64,000 nucleotides of DNA from Siphonodentalium dalli. Lineage: Eukaryota > Mollusca > Scaphopoda > Gadilida > Siphonodentaliidae. Location of the stretch: positions 208,803,934 through 208,867,933 of the forward strand of contig CP136063.1 of the NCBI GenBank assembly GCA_032622095.1. The letters run 5' to 3'. Position 1 is the first letter of the stretch. Every line of letters starts with the position of its first letter. A model generated the notes under the pieces. That model was not told the DNA's origin. It saw only the letters and a list, made by a program, of their open reading frames with translations, and ran no database searches. Of the stretch, positions 55,596-64,000 are shown one piece after another. Made by a program: the position numbers and the translations under genes.

Positions 55596-56880
55596 TGTCA
55601 TCATGCCGATTTCAACGATAGTCGACAAACAATGTCATCGTGTAACTTTCATCATTGACCGAATTCGCGAGGAACTGAATGTATCTTCTGCTTTGTTCAT
55701 ATGTATATGTTTTCATTCTATTCAAGAAAATAGGATATATATTGATTATCAGATGCATGTAAGTATGCAGACAATCAAATCCATATTAAATATTATCTCA
55801 TTTCCTTTCGCACGGTATAGTCTCCACAGAACCATGCAGTATTGATCAACTGCTGTGCATCAGTTGGAAAATAAAGCGTTGAGATACCCGTAGATCGTGT
55901 TGAGTTGTGATGATTTTAGTTTATTTAAAAAAATATTAAAACTTCCTAGGGTCCGATGATTTGATCCAGTAGAGTGCCGGAGTAGACCCGTTAGAAATTC
56001 ATTATGGACCTACTTTCCCTTATAAATAAAAACAAATAAATGATTTTATGACGTTTATATAAATAGGAGAATGTTGCACGTCGACTGATTTGGTTGGTCT
56101 CTTGACAGCCGATTACGACATTAATGCTTTAAGCCCACCGATCTACTGTGCATCATTCGCGCTCCCGAACTTAAAAAAACAGCGTCGTATTAGATAACAA
56201 GAAAACCATAGTCAGAAATGGTAACGCCACCAAGATCATATTATTAGCCATAAATATAAATTATAATATAAAATATATTGGTTACATGAATGCACCGCCT
56301 CAGAATTCCGTTAAAAACTAATCCTTCAAATTATTACAAAACAACTACGGCTTAATTATTACTGCAGGTTTTTCATTCCCCAAACCAGAAAGCTTCTAAA
56401 TGCGAATAACAAATTGGGTTCCCGCCATAAAATCTTCAAGTGTGTATGGCCCAGCCATTGTTCATACCTAAACATCAAACGCAATTAACGCGGTCATAAT
56501 AGTTACATACTGCAACTTTAAGACATCCAGTGAATACACACCCCACGAAAACCCGAAATGTGTTATCCTGCGAGATATCCCACCGCTATAGCTCAATTTG
56601 ACAAGGCCAGATTAGCCTTTCTACAATATCCTAAAACAAAGCTTCTCAAATCATCGCCATAGTCAATAGAACTTTCTCGAACTTGGACATTCCAACTACA
56701 ACTTTTACCGGAATCGGGGTCGCAGTACAACTTGAACGCGTCCCAAAATAACAGATTTCTAATATTTGCCCAACAGTATTCACCGGTGGCGTTAATAATT
56801 GGTGACGTCACAAAATCAGATATAGTCTCTATACGACCCAAAGCGCTTGGCTTTGGTTCGTTATAACGGATCTGTCATAA
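55596..56880. other. Non-coding flank of unit 3
   Basis: Counterpart of 19373-20661, including the CRE motif at 56803-56810. No gene seen. Confidence 0.6.
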
Positions 56881-57252
56881 TTGGAGCATCACAATGCACT
56901 GCCTCCGAAATTGTATTGTGATTGCCCGTCAAATTCTGTTCTTTGTTGCATTGTGGTGTTCACGGGCATGAAACTATTCACATCTATTCTCTTTTTGTCA
57001 CTGAATGCGTGGGACACTTTATTCCACTTACAACTGTATTTCTACCCCATCGCTGCCACATATATGCATGCGCACAAGGAACGCAACACAATGAATATAA
57101 TTATATCGCTTATATTACTACTAGCTGAAACAGGCTCCATTTGGGTTTGGGTGCCTTTAATCAGCGTCGCCCACCCCCGCAGTAGCAGCCTTCGATATAT
57201 GTGCGTGCTTTGCGAACATGCCAAACAGATCTTATTCTTTTATATATAGAGA

Positions 57253-57989
57253 CTAGAATGTGACCAGACTTCGTCCGGGCTTTGATCTTGAATTGTCCAT
57301 TTTTAAGGCCAAGGTCAGGTGGGGTCACGATTTGACCCGTCCAAAACACTGCCCGGACAAAAGTACCCGTCGAAATCCATCCGGTTTTACCCGATTTGAC
57401 CTTGAATTGATCATTTTGAAGGTCAAGGTCAGGTCGGGGTCACAACTCGACCCGCCCAAAACATTCAGTGGACAAAAATAATCCTACGTATCAAATTTCG
57501 TCGAAATCCCATCAAAATTCGCGATTTGACCTTGAATTGACCCGATTTCAAGGTCAAGTCGCACGGGCAAATGAATAGGCTTATGAGACTCCCCATACGA
57601 AATTCCCCCCACATACCAAGTTTAATCAAAACCCCGTGATATTCGGGCGTTTGACCTTGAAATGACCCGATTTCAAGGTCACGTCGCACGGACAAATTAA
57701 TAGGCCTATGGCACTCCCCGGCCGAAGGAATCCCCACATACCAAGTTTCATCGAAATCCCGTGATATTCGGGCGTTTGACCTTGAAATTATTCGATTTCA
57801 AGGTCAAGGTCACGTCGCACGGGCAAATTAATAGGCCTATGTCACTTCCCGGTCGAAAATACCCCCACATACCAAGTTTCATCGAAATCGGTTCGGCCGT
57901 TTTCGAGTCCATCGCGAACAGACAGACACACAGATCGCGAACAGACAGACACACAGACAGACAGATCTCCCAAAATATATAATAGAAGA
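57253..57989 (-). mobile_element. Helitron-like element, same insertion as 21055-21778
   Basis: CTAG at 57253-57256, A|T flanks, right end TAATAGAAGA. The insertion is shared by units 1 and 3, so it predates their separation, or it was lost precisely in unit 2, which is unlikely. Confidence 0.85.
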
Positions 57990-58557
57990 TAATATTAATT
58001 TTTCTACTTCATCATATCCTCGTGGAAATAGGTTCATATGGGACCTAACTATTCACATCTCCTATATATTTTGAGAACTCCGTATATAAATATATGTGTA
58101 TGTGTGTACTTAATAGAATCGAAAACGGCTGCACCGATCGAGACCAAACTTCACATCTAAGGTCAAAATCCCACGGGAATGGCCGTCGCGGCGTTTTGGA
58201 GAAGCTCAGAGCACCCGTTCTCCAAAAAAAACGGCACTTCGGGTTTAATAGCGTTCCTATCTGCAGTGTCGTTGATAAAGATCTTCCATATTTGGGTTCG
58301 TTAACCGGTTAACGCTCTTTATTCCCTTCGGTTTTCGCATACTGAACGGGGGACGGCGTTTGTTTACGTTATCTGGAACTCGCTTCCTAGGAACGGGGAC
58401 ATTTTCATCGGATTAGACCCCATGGCATCCCCACGGCAATTTTAATTCACATTCCCAACACCTAGCAGGGACAAATATATATTAGCCAGCATCAAGGCGA
58501 GTCTTGTGACGTATTAATTCAAATGCTTTCGATCAAACATATTTATTTTGAGACTTC

Positions 58558-58561
<4 letters not shown>

Positions 58562-58616
<55 letters not shown>
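58562..58616. repeat. (AT)n microsatellite, unit 3
   Basis: About 55 bases of AT dinucleotide, shorter than the unit 1 copy. Confidence 0.95.
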
Positions 58617-58620
<4 letters not shown>

Positions 58621-58799
58621 TCTTATTTGGCGATAGGTACCCGCGACCCGTTACCTATACGTTACCCATATACGTTACTGTCAGATTTGGATGGTAATGT
58701 GCTTGAAATGGATGCAAATTTCAAATATTCATTCTCCAGACGATATTCTGATGAACTTCACCTCGCAATATTAACAAAATGTTCACACAGTTAACCCCT

Positions 58800-61700
58800 T
58801 TTGTGCCGCTTTCATTGTAATAAGTAACCGCATTCATCGCTACATGCAGGGGTAGGGTACCCGATTCTCAAACAGATGCGCTCAATCGGAAGAAATCAGG
58901 TCACCTCTCATGTTCTATATTGAAACAACATAGACTAATCTATCGCAATCTAACTGCAAATAGACTGAAACTTTGCCTATAATGCCATCTAAATTTAACC
59001 ACGTCCGTGCTAATATCACTATATGCGGCCAAATGGTACCAGATTTTCACACAGAAATGCACACAAACTAAAAGACCAGGGCACCTATCATGGCCTGGTG
59101 TGATACACAATAAACTACTCTATCGTGATCTAACTGCAAATAGCCTGCCTTTTACCGTATAAGGCCATAACAACTTAACAATTGTTTGTTAATAAGTAAC
59201 CGCATTTATCGCTATATGCTGGAAAAGGGTACCCGATTCTCACACATAAGTACGCACAAACTAAAGCACACGTGGCAACTATCATGACATAGTTTGATAA
59301 ATAATATACTTCACTATCACGATCTAACTGCAAATAGGCTGCCTTTTTCCATATAAGGTCAAACAAACTTAACAATTGTTTGTTAACACGTAACCACATT
59401 TATCTCTATATATGGGAAAAGGGTACCTGATTCTCACACATTAATGCGCACAAGGTAAAGCACCCGGGGCACCTGTCATGACATATTCTAATACGTAATG
59501 CACTACTCTATCATGATCTAACTGCAAATAGGCTGCCTTTTACCATATAAGGCCATAACAACTTAGCAACTGTTTGTTAATAAGTAACCGAATTTATCGC
59601 TATATGAGGGGGAAAGAGTGACCGATTTTCACACATAAATGCGCACAAACTAAAGCACCGCGGCACCTATCATGGCCTGGAGTGATACAAAATATATCAC
59701 TCTATCGTGATCTAACTACAAGTAGGCTGCCGTTTAACGGAAAGCCAATAAAAACTTAACAATTATTTGTTAATAAGTAACCGCATTTATCGCTATATGC
59801 GGGAAAAGTGTACGCGATTCTCACACATAAATGCGCACAAACTAAACCATCCGTGGCACCTATCATGACATATTGTGATACATAATATACTTCTCTATAC
59901 TATGACGATCTAATTGGAAATAGGCTGTCTTTTACCGTAAAAGGCCATAAAAACTTAACAATTGTTTGTTAATAAGAAACCACAATTATCGCTATATGCG
60001 GGAAAAGGGTACCCGATTCTCACACATAAATGCGCATAAAGTAAAGCACCCTGGGCACCTGTCATGACCTATTCTGATACGTAATGTACTACTCTATCAT
60101 GATCTAACTGCAAATAGGCTGCCTTTTACCGAATACGGCCATGACAACTAGCAATTGTTTGTTAATTAGTAACCGAATTTATCGCTATATGAGGGAAAAG
60201 GGTGCCCGATTTTCACACATAAATGCGCACAAACTAAAGCACCCGCAGCACCTATCATGGCCTGGTGTGATACACAATATATCACTCTCTTGTGACCTAA
60301 CTGCAAATAGGCTGCCTTTTAACGGAAAGCCAATAAAAACTTAACAATTGTTTGTTAATAAGTAACCGCATTTATCGCTATATGCAGGAAAAGGGTACCC
60401 GATTCTCACACATAAATGTGCACAAACTAAACCACCCATGAGACCTATCATGACATATTGTGATCCATAATATACTACTCTATCACGATCTAACTGTAAA
60501 TAGGCTGCCTTTTACCGTAAAAGGCCATAAAACTTAACAATTATTTGTTTTAATAAGTAACCGCATTTATAGCTACATGTGTATATGCAGGAAAAGAGCA
60601 CCCGATTCCCATACCAAAATGCGCACAAACTAAAGCAACAAGACCACATATCATGACCTATTGTGATACATAATACACCACGCTATCACGATCTAACGGC
60701 AAATAGGCTGCCTTTTTCCGTATAAGGCCATAGAAACTTAACAATTGCTTGTTAATAAAGGGTACCTGATTCTCACACATAAATGCGCACAGCGTAAAGC
60801 ACCCGGGGCACCTATCATGACCTATTCTGATAAATAATGCAGTGCCTTATTATGATATAAATGCAAATAGACTGCATTTTGCCGTATAAGACAATACCAA
60901 CTTAACAATTGTTTGTTAATAAGTAACCGCATTTATCGCTATATGCGGGAAAAGGTTGCCCGATTTTCACACATAAATTAGTGCGCACAAACTGAACCAC
61001 TCACGGCACCTATCATGACATATTGTGATACAAAATAAACTACTCTATCGTGATCTAACTGCAAATAGGCAGCCTTTTACCGTATAAGGCCATAACCAAA
61101 ATTAACAATTGTTTGTTAATAAGTAACCGTATTTATCGCTATATGCGGGAAAAGGGTACATGACATGTGCCCCGGGTGCTTTACGTTGTGCGCATTTATG
61201 TGTGAGAATCAGGTACCCTTTTCGCGTATATAGCGATAACTGGGTTAATTATTAACAATCAATTGTTAAGTTTGTATGGCCTTATACGGAAAAAGGCAGC
61301 CTATTTGCAGTTAGATCGTGATAGCGTGGTGTATTATGTATCACAATAGGTCATGATATGTGGCCCTGTTTCTTTACTTTGTGCGCATTTTTGTATGGCA
61401 CCTATCATGATATATTGTGATATAAAATAAACTACTCTGTCATGATCTAACTGCAAATAGGCTGCCTTTTACCGTATAAGGACATAAAAAATTAACAATT
61501 GTTTGTTAATAACTAACCGTATTTATTGCTATATGCGGGAAAAGTGTATCTGATTCTCACACATAGATGCGCACAAGCTGAACCACCCGCGGCACCTATC
61601 ATGTCATATTGTGATACGAAATACACCACTCGATCACGATCTAACTGCAAATAGGCTGCCTTTTACCACATAAGGCCATACAAACTTAACAATTGTTTGT

Positions 61701-62295
61701 TAATAAGTAACTACATTTATCACTATATGCGGGAAAAGAGTACCCGATTATCACACAGAAATGCACACACAATAAAGCCCCTGGGGCACCTATCATGACC
61801 TATTATGATATATAATGCACTACTCTATCACGAACTAACTGCAAATAGGCTGCCTTTTACCGTAAAAGGCCAAAAAATCTTAACAATTATTTTTTTAATA
61901 CGTAACCGCATTTATTGCTATATGCGGGAAAAGGGCACCCGATTTCCATACAAAAATGCGCACAAATAAAGCAACAGGGCCATCTATCATGACCTATTGT
62001 GATAATTACATAATACACCACACTATCACGATCTAACTGCAAATAGGCTGCCTTTTTCCGTAAAAGGCCTTAAAAACTTAACAATTATTAGTTTTAATAA
62101 GTAACCGCATTTATAGCTATATGCAGGAAATGGGCACCCCATTCGCATACAAAATGTGAGCACAAACTAAAGCAGCAGGGCCACCTATCATGATCTATTG
62201 TGATACATAATACACCACGCTATCACGATCTAACTGCAAATATGCTGCCTTTTTCGATATAAGGCCATACAAACTTAACAATTGCTTGTTAATAA
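58800..62295. repeat. ~194-bp satellite array, unit 3
   Basis: Unit-for-unit copy of 22600-26095, including the inverted segment at about 61161-61397. Differences are scattered single bases and tiny indels, with no change in the number of units that I can see. Confidence 0.9.
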
Positions 62296-62878
62296 GTAAA
62301 CGTGATATCGGACAAAAATATCCCACAATGAATGTATATTATGGTCCCCATGTCTTCGCCAATGACTCTTCTATACGATAAATGTATAACATCATGCCAA
62401 AATGCCAATATTTTCCTACAGAGACAAACGAAAGGTGGTGAAATGTCAGAAAAATAGCATATTTTCACATTTCGGTGGCCATCTTGGATTCTGGTGTCAG
62501 ATTTTTGGCTAATTTGTAAGTGTTGTATATTAGCATAACGAATCGAGCGGAAAACAAGACCGCGTGTGATATCATCTTTACTATAACGGCGATCAAAGAG
62601 ACCTGGTGCATATAACAAAAATGGCCGCCATGATGGCCGCCATCTTGTCTGGAGTCTCTGCGGCCACTGTTTTCTCTTGTTAACAACCAAAAAAAAAAAA
62701 TTTAGAGGAAACATTAAAAAAAAGATTAGTGGGGTGAAGTTCCTGGACTATATAACTTGCACAAAATATTATTTTGCGCCATCAAAACCTGCGTCCAAGA
62801 TGTTTTGCTTGAACCCGAATACCAGTTAATTCCGGGGTATGAATCCCGCGTAGCCTACACGGCTTCAAAACACCCTGA
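62296..62878. other. Non-coding right end of unit 3
   Basis: Counterpart of 26096-26660. The 141-residue minus-strand frame at 62289-62714 is not kept in unit 1 and is not supported. Confidence 0.6.
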
Positions 62879-63457
62879 ATCCCGGTATTGTGATGGTTCT
62901 TGAATGATTTGTTACGGTTTCTTGCGATTAAAAATGATAATTTTCGGGACGAAATCACTCATAATTATAGATATCTTGAATGTATTATACTTCCTGAATT
63001 AACAGAGGCTGCACAAGTGCCGCTTTGTCGAAACCGGCACTCTAGATCACAATTAATTCGGAATTCGTGAGTTAACGCGTAAATATCAACATGTTATCAC
63101 TGTAAATCAAGCCACATGAACGCAATTCCTTTGTTTTTGGTGGCGAATAAAATATGAAATGCATTCTGAAGACGAACACCGAGTATAAAGTATACATAAA
63201 ATAGCAGAGGAAATATCCTGGTAGGTGTTGATAATTTGGAACAGTAGCCTTGTAATCAACACGTGTGCTTGTTACGGTTCTATTTCAAGCCAATCGTGGC
63301 TGTGACGGTTCTATACATGATATTTGTTCGAACAATTCTGCTCTTTGGGCCGAATACCGTCTTGTGTATCTGAAATTTTAAACCAGATAATGACTGTAGC
63401 TTATGCCATTTACATAATATAACAGGTTTATTCAGGAAATAATACAATAAATAGAGG
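62879..63457. other. Unique sequence beyond unit 3
   Basis: No homology to other parts of the window and no gene or repeat recognised. AT-rich. Confidence 0.6.
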
Positions 63458-63585
63458 ATCTACAACTCGTCCCCAGTTTATAGCGGAATTTACAAAACGA
63501 GTCCTGTAATTTTTTTAGGTCTGGACCGAGCCTTTACTGGACGAGTTTTGAAATTTCCGCTATAAACTGGGGACGAGTTGTAGAT
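63458..63585. repeat. Long imperfect hairpin, MITE-like
   Basis: Arms of about 48 bp (ATCTACAACTCGTCCCCAGT on the left) pair with few mismatches around a loop of about 33 bases. Similarity extends slightly beyond both arms (AATAAA-type flanks). Only one copy is in the window. Confidence 0.7.
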
Positions 63586-64000
63586 TCTGTTTATTACATG
63601 ATCCAAAACATCGACAAAACATACTTAAATCAACAAATTGGACGCGAAACTAACATCGGCTTCTGTAAGGCATGCGATGACGTTTCACATAACTATTCGT
63701 TGTTTGCCGCGTAAAGAAATAGTCCCTGATAAATAAAGACTCTTTGGCGCATTTAATGGCGTATATTTAATGATATAATTTTTCTAACTCTTCATTCATT
63801 ATAGTTTGTTGGAAAAATATTGGAAGACATAGTATTTTGAGACGTAGCGTATGGAATGTTCACAGACCACAAACCGGAAGTCAAAGGTCACCTGGCACTA
63901 TTTCCTGTTATTAAACGAACATTTAATATCACAATTTATAGAATGAGTTTATTGAATGGAATAAGGGTAGAATCATGTAATAAATACCTAATACAGGCGG
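63586..64000. other. Unique non-coding end of window
   Basis: No reading frame or repeat of note seen. Confidence 0.6.

Larger units (their letters stand above)
43977..62878. repeat. Duplicated unit 3
   Basis: Homologous to 11693-26656. It lacks the 1.4-kb segment at about 12107-13540 of unit 1. It carries extra insertions at 47670-48754, 49178-51582 and 53828-55595. Homology ends at ACACCCTGA near 62878. Confidence 0.9.

Noticed and set aside
62289-62714. 141-residue minus-strand frame
   Set aside because: The unit 1 counterpart (26186-26499) is split by frame differences; contains a poly-A tract and repeat sequence.

Overview
This is eukaryotic nuclear DNA. It is AT-rich, very repeat-dense and poor in long open reading frames. 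It has a large intronless Toll-like receptor (LRR-TM-TIR) family in tandem, Helitron-like elements with GACA/GTCT microsatellites and internal minisatellites, LINE remnants and tRNA-derived SINE-like repeats. This mix fits an invertebrate, most plausibly a lophotrochozoan such as a mollusc, annelid or brachiopod. That placement is inference; no gene here fixes the species.

The only genes supported with confidence are three minus-strand paralogues encoding LRR-TIR receptors at 13752-16106, 32015-34516 and 44732-47086. Each sits in a copy of a larger duplicated unit. Unit 1 runs from the poly-C tract at 9223 to about 26660. Unit 2 runs from 27630 to about 43440 and carries internal deletions and insertions. 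Unit 3 runs from 43977 to about 62880. Units 1 and 2 share the 3' flank of the gene. Units 1 and 3 share the long 5' flank, including a roughly 194-bp satellite array of about 3.5 kb. Because the copies are so alike, they serve as empty and filled sites for one another, and many transposon insertions can be delimited to the base.

Layout: 1-702, the 3' part of a Helitron-like element; 1850-3610, a candidate DNA transposon region holding a 5'-truncated LINE fragment; 3637-7613, a head-to-tail series of Helitron-like units filled with a 122-bp repeat; 7614-9222, non-coding with diverged repeats; 9223-26660, unit 1; 26664-27621, a hAT-type element exactly at the unit 1/unit 2 junction; 27630-43440, unit 2, split by a 5.27-kb 5'-truncated LINE (36688-41955) that itself carries a nested TIR transposon and a nested Helitron-like element; 43977-62880, unit 3, split by a TTAA-bounded insertion, a 2.4-kb TIR transposon and a three-unit Helitron-like series; 62881-64000, unique sequence with one long hairpin.

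The genes do not form a pathway in the operon sense. The picture is a recently expanded innate-immune receptor cluster in which segmental duplication, sequence exchange between copies and transposon activity act together. Copy 1 has lost an N-cap cysteine, copy 2 has a frameshifted stop, and copy 3 shares different protein blocks with each of the other two.
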